A stretch of 31,864 bases of DNA from Thermoleophilia bacterium (GCA_014534155.1 JACVSB010000002.1:1-31864); one strand, 5' to 3'; shown: positions 1 through 7,548, counted from the stretch's first letter. Translations and numbers: made by a program. The notes: generated by a model not told the origin, from the sequence alone.

Positions 1-1075
1 CTTCGCTGTGCATGAACTCGAGGAAGGCGGCCGCGTTCTGCTTGTCCTTCGCGTCCTTCGGGATGCCGAAGCCCTGCGTGTCCGTGATCGGCGTCCCGGC
101 CATGTCCCCCTGCCCGAAGGTCGGCATGACCATGTAGCCGACCTTCTCCTTGCCCAACTGCTTCTGCGAGTTGGGCAACGCGGGGGTCGTGTTGAAGCAC
201 ATCGCGGCCTTGCCGGTGTCGTAGAGCTGAATCCCCTGGTAGAGCTCGAGGGAGACGACGTCGTCGTTCCAGTAGCCGGCCTTCTTCAGCTCCTCGAGCT
301 TGACCCAGTGCTCGTGGTACTTGGGGTCGCGCCAGTCGAGCTCGCCGATGAAGAGGTTGAGCGCGTCCTGGGGCGAGTCCAGGTTCTGCGTGAGGGCGTT
401 CACGAGGTACCACTCGCCCAGGAACCCGTCCTTGACTCCGCCTCCGATCGGCGTCACGCCCGAGCTCTTCAGCTTGTCGCAGGCGTCCAGGAAGGCATCC
501 CAGTCCTCGGGCGGCTTCTCCGGGTCGAGCTTCGCCTTCTCGAAGAGGTCCTTGTTGTACGCAATGCCGAAGCCGACCGCGTAGAACCCCACCCGGTACT
601 GCTTGCCCTCGAAGACCGAGAGCTTCGTCGCGTTCGAGTCCTCCAGCACCTGCCCTGAGACGAGGTCGTCGAGCGGGTCGATGTAGCCGAGCCACACGTT
701 CTCCATGTGGTAGATGCCGTTGAAGAGGAACTGGACGTCCGGCACGTTTCCGGCTGCGGCTGCCTCGGTGAACTGCGGGATGACGGCGTCCGTGTCCATC
801 AGGGTCGCCTTGACGGTCGAGCCCTGCTCCTGCTTGAACTTCGCCAGCGTGTCGTCGACCCACTTCTTGATCCCGACCGCCTCCTGGTCGCCCCACCACC
901 ACATCTTCAGGTTGCCGGGCTTCGCGGCGGTTGTCCCACCGCCGGCTCCGCCCTGGCCCTCCTCGTCGCCGCCGCCGCACGCGGAGAGGAGCGGGCCGAA
1001 GCTCGCGGTCGCGAGCCCACCGGCCGTGATCTTCAGGAGCCGGCGCCGGGTCAGCGGGCGCTCGAACTGCTGCAC
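1..1075 (-). CDS. ABC transporter sugar-binding lipoprotein (3' end outside window)
   Basis: Extracellular solute-binding protein of the carbohydrate (family 1) type, which captures a sugar or sugar derivative for an ABC importer whose permeases must lie outside the window. Reading leftward from GTG 1075 there is a twin-arginine motif (R10-R12 followed by LLK), a hydrophobic stretch and a lipobox ending at Cys33 (LLSAC), so it is probably a Tat-exported lipoprotein. The mature part carries family-typical stretches such as MWWWGDQEA and the Phe/Tyr/Gly-rich middle of these binding proteins. The start is supported by a strong Shine-Dalgarno GGAGGTGG at about 1082-1089. About 358 codons are visible; the C-terminus is cut by the window edge. 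It is divergent from a catabolic operon and shares an operator type with it, so the ligand is probably that operon's substrate. The ligand itself cannot be read from sequence. Confidence 0.9.
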   Translation of the reverse strand, partial: MQQFERPLTRRRLLKITAGGLATASFGPLLSACGGGDEEGQGGAGGGTTAAKPGNLKMWWWGDQEAVGIKKWVDDTLAKFKQEQGSTVKATLMDTDAVIPQFTEAAAAGNVPDVQFLFNGIYHMENVWLGYIDPLDDLVSGQVLEDSNATKLSVFEGKQYRVGFYAVGFGIAYNKDLFEKAKLDPEKPPEDWDAFLDACDKLKSSGVTPIGGGVKDGFLGEWYLVNALTQNLDSPQDALNLFIGELDWRDPKYHEHWVKLEELKKAGYWNDDVVSLELYQGIQLYDTGKAAMCFNTTPALPNSQKQLGKEKVGYMVMPTFGQGDMAGTPITDTQGFGIPKDAKDKQNAAAFLEFMHSE

Positions 1076-1115
1076 TGGTCTCCACCTCCGAGTCGAATGG
1101 ACGGGAGTGGTCGAC

Positions 1116-1128
1116 TGGCCAAACCACT
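1116..1128 (-). promoter_or_regulatory. Putative GntR/FCD operator (binding-protein side)
   Basis: On the minus strand this reads AGTGGTTTGGCCA. It shares the 12-base core GTGGTYTGGCCA with the site at 1218-1229, and TGG...CCA gives the near-palindromic symmetry seen in FadR-subfamily operators (TGGTnnnACCA type). It begins about 5 bases after the predicted leftward transcription start, a repressor position. The likely ligand is the GntR protein encoded at 2164-2865. Confidence 0.6.
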
Positions 1129-1139
1129 CGGGGCCGTGG

Positions 1140-1168
1140 AGCCTAGGGCGGCGGCGGGGGCCTGTCAA
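1140..1168 (-). promoter_or_regulatory. Sigma-70-type promoter of the binding-protein gene
   Basis: On the minus strand, TTGACA (1168 to 1163) is followed by a 17-base spacer and TAGGCT (1145 to 1140), which fits the actinobacterial -10 pattern TAnnnT. The predicted transcription start is near 1132-1133, giving a leader of about 57 bases that contains the operator at 1116-1128 and the Shine-Dalgarno. Both hexamers and the spacing are seen directly; activity is inferred. Confidence 0.75.
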
Positions 1169-1177
1169 ACGGCGGAG

Positions 1178-1206
1178 TTGACGCTCGGCGCGCCTCCCCT
1201 TACCGT
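1178..1206 (+). promoter_or_regulatory. Sigma-70-type promoter of the catabolic operon
   Basis: TTGACG (1178-1183), a 17-base spacer, then TACCGT (1201-1206). The predicted start is near 1213-1214. It lies back to back with the leftward promoter: the two -35 boxes are only 9 bases apart, so the two genes share one compact divergent control region. Confidence 0.7.
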
Positions 1207-1217
1207 CCCGCGGTCAG

Positions 1218-1229
1218 GTGGTCTGGCCA
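1218..1229 (+). promoter_or_regulatory. Putative GntR/FCD operator (operon side)
   Basis: GTGGTCTGGCCA matches the other site in 11 of 12 core bases. It begins about 5 bases after the predicted rightward transcription start, mirroring the arrangement on the other side. It overlaps the probable ribosome-binding site AGGTGG (1216-1221) and abuts the ATT start at 1229, so bound repressor would cover both promoter clearance and the translation start region. Confidence 0.6.
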
Positions 1230-2167
1230 TTTCCATTCGCATCCTGATCTCGGACCAGAACTTCGGCGACGGCGCCCGCGTCGAGCGGGAGCTCGTCGAG
1301 GCGGCGGGAGGCGAGGTCGTCCTCGCAGAATGCCGAAGCGAGGACGACGTGGCCCGCGCCCTCGCCGAGCACCGGCCGGACGCGCTCCTCGTCCAGTTCG
1401 CACCCGTCGGCCGGCGGGCCCTGCGCGCGGCGGACGGCCTGGCTGCGATCGTCCGCTACGGGGTCGGCGTGGACAACATCGACACCGACGCGGCGGACGC
1501 CGCGGGCGTCGCCGTCGGCCGGGTTCCCGACTACTGCGTGGACGAGGTGGCCGACCACACGATCGCGCTCCTCCTCGCGGTCGATCGCGCGATCGTCACG
1601 CTCGCCGACGAGACGCGCGCGGGCGGCTGGGACTACCGCCGCGCGGGGCCCGTCCGCCGACTGCGGGGCCTCACGCTCGGCCTCGTCGGTTTCGGCCGGA
1701 TCGCTCGAGCGGTGGCGGAGCGCGGCCGCGCTCTCGGCCTTCGCCTCGCGGCGTCCGATCCAGCGGTCGCAGACGAGGAGGTGCGCGCGGCCGGCGCCGA
1801 GCCGCTCTCCCTCGCCGACCTCCTCCCCCGCGCCGACATCGTCTCGCTGCACGTCCCGCTCACGCCGTCGACGCGCGGGTTGCTCGGAGAGCGGGAGCTC
1901 GCGCTCCTTCCACGCGGCGCCGTCGTTCTGAACACGGCGCGCGGCGAGCTCGTGGACGAGGACGCCCTCGCCGCAGCGCTCGCCGAGGGGAGGCTGCGCG
2001 GCGCGGGCATCGACGTGCTCGCGGTCGAGCCGCCCCCCGCCGACCACCCTCTCCGCCGCGTGCGCGGTGTCGTTCTGACACCGCACGCCGCCTGGTATTC
2101 CGAGAGCGCGGTCCTCGATCTGCGCCGCAAGGCGGTCGAGACGGCCTTCGCCCTCGCGCGCAGATGA
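1229..2167 (+). CDS. D-2-hydroxyacid dehydrogenase (CtBP/SerA-like)
   Basis: NAD-dependent D-isomer-specific 2-hydroxyacid dehydrogenase, about 312 residues, cytoplasmic. It has the Rossmann motif GLVGFGRIA, the catalytic Arg in NTARGELVDEDAL, the Glu in GIDVLAVEPPP and the catalytic His in LTPHAAW. Substrate specificity cannot be read; in this operon it probably interconverts a 2-keto and a 2-hydroxy acid in sugar-acid breakdown. The start is unusual. Homology begins at SIRILISDQNF, and no in-frame ATG, GTG or TTG lies between the predicted transcription start (about 1213) and that point. ATT 1229 sits 7 bases after AGGTGG and is my choice; ATT 1235 is the alternative. The open frame continues upstream through the promoter, so longer versions are artefacts. 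It overlaps the next gene by 4 bases (ATGA). Confidence 0.85.
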   Translation: MSIRILISDQNFGDGARVERELVEAAGGEVVLAECRSEDDVARALAEHRPDALLVQFAPVGRRALRAADGLAAIVRYGVGVDNIDTDAADAAGVAVGRVPDYCVDEVADHTIALLLAVDRAIVTLADETRAGGWDYRRAGPVRRLRGLTLGLVGFGRIARAVAERGRALGLRLAASDPAVADEEVRAAGAEPLSLADLLPRADIVSLHVPLTPSTRGLLGERELALLPRGAVVLNTARGELVDEDALAAALAEGRLRGAGIDVLAVEPPPADHPLRRVRGVVLTPHAAWYSESAVLDLRRKAVETAFALARR

Positions 2168-2865
2168 CCTTCGAGACGATCAAGAGGAGCGCGGCCGCCC
2201 AGGAGGCCGTCGACCAGATCCGAGAGCTCGTCGAGCGGGGGGAGCTCCAGCCCGGCGCCAAGCTGCCACCGGAGCGCTCGCTCGCGCGTCAGCTCGGCGT
2301 CTCCCGCTCGACGCTTCGCGAGGCGATCCGCGCGCTCGTCGTCATGAACGTGCTCGTCTCCCGCCACGGCGACGGCACGTACGTCACGTCGCTGGAGCCG
2401 GACCTCCTCGCGGAGCCCTTCCGCTTCCTGCCCTCGATCTCGGACGCGACGCTCCTCCACCTCTTCGAGGTGCGAATGCTCGTGGAGCCGGCGTGCGCGG
2501 CGCTCGCGGCACTGCGGATCGAGGACCGCGAGCTCGAGGAGCTCGAGCGCATCCTCGCCGACGGCGCCGGACCGGCGTCCCCCGACGAGCTCCTCGGGAG
2601 AGACCTCGAGCTCCACACGGCGATCGTTCGCGCGACGCACAACCCGATGCTCCTGCACGTCATGGCGGGAATCGGTCGCCTCGGCCTTGCCGGCCGTCAG
2701 CGGACGGTCGCGCTGCCCGGCGTCGCCGGCCAGAGCGCCGCCGACCACCGGCGGATCGTGCGCGCGCTCGCGCGACGTTCGCCGGAGGAAGCAGCAGCTG
2801 CGATGAAGCTCCACCTCCAGCACGTGGAGCGGGCCTTCCGCCGCTGGAGCGAGGGGCAAGCGTGA
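2164..2865 (+). CDS. GntR family transcriptional regulator, FCD (FadR) subfamily
   Basis: 233 residues. The N-terminal winged helix-turn-helix spans roughly residues 8-78 (GAKLPPERSLARQLGVSRST, then LREAIRAL). The all-helical FCD ligand-binding domain spans about 90-228, with the metal-site pattern DLELH, SAADH and LHLQH. FCD regulators sense small organic acids or sugar acids and usually repress neighbouring catabolic genes. This one is the second gene of the operon and is translationally coupled on both sides (ATGA at 2164, GTGA at 2862). The two TGGTYTGGCCA sites in the 1076-1228 spacer are its probable targets, giving negative autoregulation plus control of uptake. The inducer is unknown but should be an intermediate of this pathway. 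Confidence 0.92.
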   Translation: MTFETIKRSAAAQEAVDQIRELVERGELQPGAKLPPERSLARQLGVSRSTLREAIRALVVMNVLVSRHGDGTYVTSLEPDLLAEPFRFLPSISDATLLHLFEVRMLVEPACAALAALRIEDRELEELERILADGAGPASPDELLGRDLELHTAIVRATHNPMLLHVMAGIGRLGLAGRQRTVALPGVAGQSAADHRRIVRALARRSPEEAAAAMKLHLQHVERAFRRWSEGQA

Positions 2866-3605
2866 GCGGGCGCCTGACCGGGCGCCGCTGCCTCGTCACC
2901 GGGGGCGGAAGCGGCATAGGGCGCGCCGTCGCGCGCCGGTTCGCCGCCGAGGGCGCGCACGTCGTCGTGTCCGGCCGCACGGTCGATCGCCTCGTCGAGA
3001 CCGCCGCTCAGGAGGAGGCGATCACGACCTGCGCGGGCGACGTCTCCCGCCCCGACGACGCGCGCGGGATGGTGGAAGCCGTGGTCGAGCGCCACGGCGG
3101 GCTCGACGTCCTCTTCCACGCCGCCGGCGTCCTTCGCCGGAACGAGCGCCTCGAGGAGACGAGCGAGCGGGAGTGGGCGGACGACGTGGCTGCGAACCTG
3201 ACGGGGACGTTCGAGGTGTGCCGCCACGCGATCCCCCGCCTCCTCGAGACGCGCGGGACGATCATCCTCGTCGCCAGTCAGCTCGCGCACATCGCCGCGC
3301 CGGGGTACGCGACCTACTGCGCGACCAAGGGCGGCGTCCTCGCGCTCGCGCGGGCGCTCGCCCTCGACCTCGGCCCCCTCGGCGTCCGCGTGAACGCGCT
3401 CTCGCCGGGCGTGGTCGAGACGGACATGGCCTACGTGGGTCGGGACTTCGCCGCGATGCGCGACCAGGTGGCAGCGACGATCCCGCTTCGGCGCGTCGGG
3501 CAGCCGGAGGACCTGGCCGGCCCTGCCGTCTTCCTCGCGAGCGACGACGCCGCCTGGATGACGGGGCACTCGCTCGTCGTGGACGGGGGGTTCACCGTCC
3601 AGTGA
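2862..3605 (+). CDS. SDR family oxidoreductase (operon copy 1)
   Basis: Classical short-chain dehydrogenase, 247 residues, predicted cytoplasmic. The cofactor motif TGGGSGIG is at 13-20 and the catalytic Ser139, Tyr152 and Lys156 have the usual spacing. The structural NNAG motif is replaced by HAAG. The C-terminal TGHSLVVDGGF is typical of sugar and alcohol dehydrogenases in this family. GTG 2862 overlaps the regulator's stop by 4 bases and gives the expected N-terminus. It probably oxidises a hydroxyl group of a sugar, lactone precursor or hydroxy acid; the substrate is not identifiable. The three SDRs of this operon differ clearly in sequence, so they are likely different steps rather than a recent duplication. 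Confidence 0.9.
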   Translation: MSGRLTGRRCLVTGGGSGIGRAVARRFAAEGAHVVVSGRTVDRLVETAAQEEAITTCAGDVSRPDDARGMVEAVVERHGGLDVLFHAAGVLRRNERLEETSEREWADDVAANLTGTFEVCRHAIPRLLETRGTIILVASQLAHIAAPGYATYCATKGGVLALARALALDLGPLGVRVNALSPGVVETDMAYVGRDFAAMRDQVAATIPLRRVGQPEDLAGPAVFLASDDAAWMTGHSLVVDGGFTVQ

Positions 3606-4342
3606 GCTTCGACCCCGGAACGACCACCGAGACGCCATGGGGGGCGCCGCTCGTCCCGCGTCTCCCCCTGCGCATGCGAGACACGGAGATCTTCACGGTC
3701 GTGTACGCAAGCGACCGCGACGCGCTCGCGCACATGGTTCCCGCCCCGCTCGCGGTCACGCGCGACCTCGTGATCGTCCACCTCTACCGGATGCACGACG
3801 CGGACTGGTTCGGCGCGTACGGCGAATCGGCCGTCCAGATCCCCGTGAGGCACGACGCGAGCGGGACGGAGGGCGCCTACTCCCCGCTCCTCTTCGTCGA
3901 GTCCGACGGAGCCGTGGCGGCCGGCCGCGAGATCTACGGGCAGCCGAAGAAGGCCGGTGCGATCGAGCTCCGCGCCGAGGGCGATCTCCTCGTCGGCCGC
4001 GTCCGGCGCAACACGATCGACGTCCTCACGGCGACCATGCCGTACAAACAGGTGGCCGCCGAGCCGGAGGACCTGGAGCGCCACTCGGCCTTCCGGACGA
4101 ACCTCAACCTGAAGGCGATTCCGTCCGCGGACGGATCAGGCGCCGCGGTGCGCGAGCTCACGGCCCGGACCCTCTCGGACGTCGTCGTGCACGAAGCGTG
4201 GCGCGGCCCCGGGACAGTCGAGCTGCGCCCGAACGCCCAGGCGCCCGTCTACCGCCTGCCCGTCCGCCACGTCGTCGAGGCCTTCCACTGGCGCGCCGAC
4301 TTCACGCTCGTCTACGCGACCGTGCTCGAGACGATCCCGTGA
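3602..4342 (+). CDS. Acetoacetate decarboxylase family protein
   Basis: 246 residues of the ADC superfamily. The Schiff-base lysine region is GREIYGQPKK, with Lys116/Lys117 corresponding to the catalytic lysine pair of clostridial acetoacetate decarboxylase. The N-terminal PAPL and central SPLLFVE stretches also fit. Many ADC-like proteins outside solventogenic bacteria are not acetoacetate decarboxylases but use the lysine for decarboxylation, dehydration or aldol-type steps. Placed between SDRs, it could decarboxylate or dehydrate a keto acid made by the preceding dehydrogenases. GTG 3602 overlaps the upstream stop by 4 bases. The family call is firm; the reaction is open. Confidence 0.88.
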   Translation: MSFDPGTTTETPWGAPLVPRLPLRMRDTEIFTVVYASDRDALAHMVPAPLAVTRDLVIVHLYRMHDADWFGAYGESAVQIPVRHDASGTEGAYSPLLFVESDGAVAAGREIYGQPKKAGAIELRAEGDLLVGRVRRNTIDVLTATMPYKQVAAEPEDLERHSAFRTNLNLKAIPSADGSGAAVRELTARTLSDVVVHEAWRGPGTVELRPNAQAPVYRLPVRHVVEAFHWRADFTLVYATVLETIP

Positions 4343-5067
4343 AGGAGCTCCTCGCCGAACGCCACGCGCTCGTGACAGGGGCGGCGAACGGGATCGGCCT
4401 CGCCGTCGCCGAGCGCTTCCGTGCCGAGGGCGCGCGCGTCTCGGGAGTCGACGTCGAGCGGGGGACCGAGTTTCGCTTCGACCTCGCCCAGACGGAACGG
4501 CTACCCGCGCTCGTGGACGAGATCGAAGCGGCGAACGGCGCGGTCGACGTGCTCGTGTCCGTCGCAGGCGTGTACGAGCCGGCGGCCGCGGTCGAGACGG
4601 AGCTCGCGTCGTACCGCCGCGTCCTCGCCGTCAACCTCGATGCGCCCGTCGTGCTCGCGCAGCGCTGCGGTCGCGGGATGGCCGAGCGCGGGTGGGGACG
4701 GATCCTCTCCGTGACGAGCGTGCACGCTCGCTACAGCGAGGCGCTCGGGCTCTCGTACGACGTCGCCAAGGCCGGGCTCGAGGGCGCGACGCGAACGTTC
4801 GCGATCGAGCTCGGCCGCCACGGCGTCCTCGTGAACGCGCTCGCGCCCGGCTTCGTGCGGACGCGGATGTCCGTCGTGGACGGCCGCGACGAGCTCGAGT
4901 CGGAGTGGTTCCGCTCGATCTACGTGGAGAACGGCAAGCTCCCGCTCGCCCGTCCCGCCGACCCTGCGGAGATGGCGTCGCACGCCGCTTGGCTCTGCTC
5001 CGGCGAGAACACCTACCTAACGGGACAGGCGATCACGGTCGACGGCGGCCTCACGGTGACGTTCTAG
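4339..5067 (+). CDS. SDR family oxidoreductase (operon copy 2)
   Basis: 242 residues. TGAANGIG at 13-20; catalytic Ser127, Tyr140 and Lys144 (YDVAK). The short second strand (VSGVDVERGTEFRFDL) and LTGQAITVDGG near the C-terminus resemble sugar- or hydroxy-acid-oxidising SDRs. SVAG replaces the usual NNAG. GTG 4339 overlaps the upstream stop by 4 bases (GTGA), and the TAG stop at 5065-5067 directly abuts the GTG of the next gene. It acts in the same pathway as its neighbours; substrate unknown. Confidence 0.9.
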   Translation: MKELLAERHALVTGAANGIGLAVAERFRAEGARVSGVDVERGTEFRFDLAQTERLPALVDEIEAANGAVDVLVSVAGVYEPAAAVETELASYRRVLAVNLDAPVVLAQRCGRGMAERGWGRILSVTSVHARYSEALGLSYDVAKAGLEGATRTFAIELGRHGVLVNALAPGFVRTRMSVVDGRDELESEWFRSIYVENGKLPLARPADPAEMASHAAWLCSGENTYLTGQAITVDGGLTVTF

Positions 5068-5514
5068 GTGCCCGCTCTCCACCACACGGGCCTCACGGTC
5101 CGCGATCTCGAGCGCTCGCTCGCCTTCTACCGCGACGCCCTCGGCATGGAGGTCGTGATGCGGCAGGAGAAGCGCGGCGGCTACCTCGCCGCCATCGTGG
5201 GCTACGAGGATGCGCACGTCCGCATGGCCCACCTTGCCTACCCTGGCGACGCCCAGCGGATCGAGCTCTTCGAGTACCTCCACCCGAGCGGGCGGGACCG
5301 GCCGGGAGAGCCGCGCGACGTCGGGATCACGCACGTGTGCCTCCTCGTCGAGGACGTCCGCGCGGTCTCTGCGCGCCTGCGCGCGGCAGGCGTCGATTTC
5401 TACTCGGACCCCGTCTTCATCGATACCGGAGCGAACGCCGGCGGATACGGGGTGTACGTCCGCGACCCGGACGGGATCACGCTCGAGCTCTTTCAGCGAG
5501 GGGGTACGGCTTGA
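5068..5514 (+). CDS. VOC (glyoxalase/bleomycin-resistance fold) family enzyme
   Basis: 148 residues forming two beta-alpha-beta-beta-beta modules. Candidate metal ligands sit at the family positions: His5/His6 at the N-terminus, Glu in RIELFEY, His in GITHVCLL and Glu in GITLELFQ. VOC enzymes isomerise, cleave or add water or thiols to small carbonyl compounds. In a catabolic operon this one may be an epimerase, isomerase or lyase acting on a pathway intermediate. GTG 5068 immediately follows the upstream stop and gives the standard N-terminus LHHTGLTV. Exact function unknown. Confidence 0.88.
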   Translation: MPALHHTGLTVRDLERSLAFYRDALGMEVVMRQEKRGGYLAAIVGYEDAHVRMAHLAYPGDAQRIELFEYLHPSGRDRPGEPRDVGITHVCLLVEDVRAVSARLRAAGVDFYSDPVFIDTGANAGGYGVYVRDPDGITLELFQRGGTA

Positions 5515-6281
5515 AGCTTCGCGACAAGGTTTGCGTCGTCACGGGCGGCGCGCAGGGGATCGGGCGCGCGATCGCCGAGGAGTACGTCTCGGAGGGCGCG
5601 CGGGTGGCGATCCTCGACCTGAACGGGGCGGCGGCCGAGGCCTGCGCGGACGCGCTCCGTGGACGGGGTACCGACGCCGTCGGAATCCAGTGCGACGTGG
5701 CCGAGCGCGACTCCGTGTTCGAGGCAGCGCAAGCCGCCGCGGAGCGGCTCGGCCCGTGCGACGTGCTTGTGAACAACGCCGGCGTCGCGCTCATGGGGCC
5801 CTCGCTCGAATTTCCGGAAGAAGAGTGGCGCCGCTCCTTCGACGTGATGGCGACCGGCGTCTTCTTCTGCTGCCAGGCCTTCGGCCGCCAGATGGTCGAT
5901 TCCGGCGGTGGGGCGATCGTGAACATCGCCTCCATGAACGCGCACGTCGCCTTCCCGATGCGCCTGGCCTACAACGCGGCCAAGGCCGCGGTCGTCCAGA
6001 TGACCGAGGTGCTCGCGATCGAGTGGGCGGAGCACGGGATCCGCGTGAACTCGATCGGACCGGGCGTGACGCGCACCGAGCTCGTCGACCGGGCGATTCG
6101 CGAGGGCTTCGTGCACGAGCAGGCGTACGTGGAGCGGACGCCGATGAAGCGCCTCGGGCGGCCGGAGGAGATCGCGAGAGCCGCCCTCTTCCTCGCCTCC
6201 GAGGAGGACTCGAGCTTCGTCACGGGGCACTTCCTCGTCGTCGACGGCGGCTGGACCGCGTTCGGGTACGTCGTCGCCTGA
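5511..6281 (+). CDS. SDR family oxidoreductase (operon copy 3)
   Basis: 256 residues. TGGAQGIG at 11-18, canonical NNAG at 88-91, catalytic Ser141, Tyr154 and Lys158 (YNAAK), C-terminal TGHFLVVDGGW. It is the most canonical of the three SDRs and resembles fucose/rhamnose or 3-oxoacyl-type dehydrogenases. The start is TTG 5511, supported by GAGGGG at 5498-5503 with a 6-base spacer and by overlap with the VOC stop; no other start gives the short N-terminus of the family. It is the last gene of the operon and converges on the peptidase gene. Confidence 0.9.
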   Translation: MKLRDKVCVVTGGAQGIGRAIAEEYVSEGARVAILDLNGAAAEACADALRGRGTDAVGIQCDVAERDSVFEAAQAAAERLGPCDVLVNNAGVALMGPSLEFPEEEWRRSFDVMATGVFFCCQAFGRQMVDSGGGAIVNIASMNAHVAFPMRLAYNAAKAAVVQMTEVLAIEWAEHGIRVNSIGPGVTRTELVDRAIREGFVHEQAYVERTPMKRLGRPEEIARAALFLASEEDSSFVTGHFLVVDGGWTAFGYVVA

Positions 6282-6287
6282 CGGCGC

Positions 6288-6309
6288 GGCGCACGCGGTC
6301 GCCTGCGCC
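6288..6309. terminator. Small hairpin between convergent genes
   Basis: GGCGCA (6288-6293) pairs with TGCGCC (6304-6309) across a 10-base loop, between the SDR stop (6281) and the peptidase stop (6309). There is no U-tract, so it is at best a weak or factor-assisted bidirectional terminator. Confidence 0.3.
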
Positions 6310-7436
6310 TACAGCGAGAGCTCGTGGCCCGAGAGGATCTCGGCCTCGCCCTCGCCGACCAGCGCGACGACCTCGACGCGCACTCCCCAGCCCTCGGCGT
6401 ACGACCCGGGCTCGACGGCCACGATCATCCCCGGCTCGAGCACGCGTTCGCTCCCGGGGAAAACGCGCGGCTCCTCGTGGAAGGCGGTCCCGAGGCCGTG
6501 CCCCGTGTGGTGCGGGTACGAGCCGCCCCCGCTCTCCACGACGTCCCGAACGGCGCGATCGACGTCGCCGGCCCGCGCCCCCGGCCGAAGCAGCGAGAGT
6601 CCCCGCTCGAGCGCGCGACGCGCCGCGTCGTGCGCCGCGCGCGCCTGCGGCGGGGGCTCGCCTACGGCGAGCGTGGAGCACGAGTCGGCCCAGTAGCCGC
6701 CGATTCTCGGCACGAGATCGACCAGGAGGAGGTCGTCCTCCCGCACCAGGCGCGGGCCCGGCGGCCCTCCCACCTCGGACGTCCGCTCGCCGGTCACGAA
6801 GTCCGCGAGGAGTGGGACGCGCCCTCCCGCCTCGGCCTCGATCGCCGCGCGCGTGGCGCTCCAGATCTCGAGCTCGCTCCGTCCCGCCGCGAGCTCTCGG
6901 CGCGCCGCAGCCTGGCCGGCGTCCGCCGCCGCGACGGCTCCCCGGATCGCCTGGATCTCGTCGGCGTCCTTGACGGCGCGCGCCCTGCGGAGCTCCGCTC
7001 TCACGTCGACGAGCTCGACCCCGCGGCGCGCGAGCGCGGCCACGAGCGTCCCCGGAAGCGACGCGACGTCGGCGGCGACCGTGCGGGCGCCGGCCAGCGC
7101 CTCGAGCGCGAGGTCGCAGGCGAGAGCCGGGCGGTCGACGTCCTCCACCGCGAACCCGGGGAACGTCCTCGCCTCCACCGCGTCCGAGCCCGTCGCGGCG
7201 TCGTCCTCGCTCGCCACGACCACCGTCGACCCGTCCGGATCGACGACGACGAGGGGCGGCACGGTGAAGGGGCTGGGCCCCCACTCGATCTCGACCAGGA
7301 GCCCCGTGAGCCACGTCACGGTGGCGAGGTCGGCCGAGGCGAGCAGGCGCCCGGAAGCGATGGAGCGGGCCCGTTCGAGGCGAGGGGGAGCCACGGGTCG
7401 AGAGCATAGGGCCTCGACCGCGGCTTCTTCGACCAT
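6309..7436 (-). CDS. M24 family Xaa-Pro aminopeptidase-like metallopeptidase
   Basis: 375 residues with the creatinase-like N-terminal domain (to about 150) and the pita-bread M24 catalytic domain. The five metal ligands are visible: Asp240, Asp251, His313 (HTGHGLG), Glu342 (VAVEPGSY) and Glu355 (GVRVEV; the usual following Asp is Val here). The linker RRARAVKDADEIQAIR is typical of Xaa-Pro peptidases. It probably removes N-terminal residues before proline from peptides in the cytoplasm; creatinase-like activity is an alternative. ATG 7436 is chosen over TTG 7457; neither has a good Shine-Dalgarno. It is not obviously related to either flanking cluster. Confidence 0.87.
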   Translation of the reverse strand: MVEEAAVEALCSRPVAPPRLERARSIASGRLLASADLATVTWLTGLLVEIEWGPSPFTVPPLVVVDPDGSTVVVASEDDAATGSDAVEARTFPGFAVEDVDRPALACDLALEALAGARTVAADVASLPGTLVAALARRGVELVDVRAELRRARAVKDADEIQAIRGAVAAADAGQAAARRELAAGRSELEIWSATRAAIEAEAGGRVPLLADFVTGERTSEVGGPPGPRLVREDDLLLVDLVPRIGGYWADSCSTLAVGEPPPQARAAHDAARRALERGLSLLRPGARAGDVDRAVRDVVESGGGSYPHHTGHGLGTAFHEEPRVFPGSERVLEPGMIVAVEPGSYAEGWGVRVEVVALVGEGEAEILSGHELSL

Positions 7437-7483
7437 GCCCCGAGGTCTGCGCGCCAATCGCGCACGCGCGCGCCCGCCAGGTC

Positions 7484-7509
7484 GTGACCGCGTGCGGCCT
7501 GGCGGTCAC
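7484..7509. repeat. Inverted repeat in divergent spacer
   Basis: GTGACCGC (7484-7491) and GCGGTCAC (7502-7509) form a perfect 8-base inverted repeat with a 10-base gap in the 141-base spacer between the M24 peptidase and the deacetylase. It could be an operator for a dimeric regulator or a hairpin. No regulator gene is adjacent. Confidence 0.45.
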
Positions 7510-7548
7510 CACGTCGGTCGTCCGCCGTCGGGCGACCGGAGCCTGAGC

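Noticed and set aside
8..658. Long rightward open frame over the binding-protein gene
   Set aside because: It is antisense to a gene with clear Tat/lipobox signal, Shine-Dalgarno and family sequence; its own translation is low-complexity Arg/Leu/Val typical of a GC-rich shadow frame.
707..1228. N-terminal extension of the hydroxyacid dehydrogenase frame back to 707
   Set aside because: It runs through the divergent promoter and the start of the binding-protein gene and has no dehydrogenase similarity.
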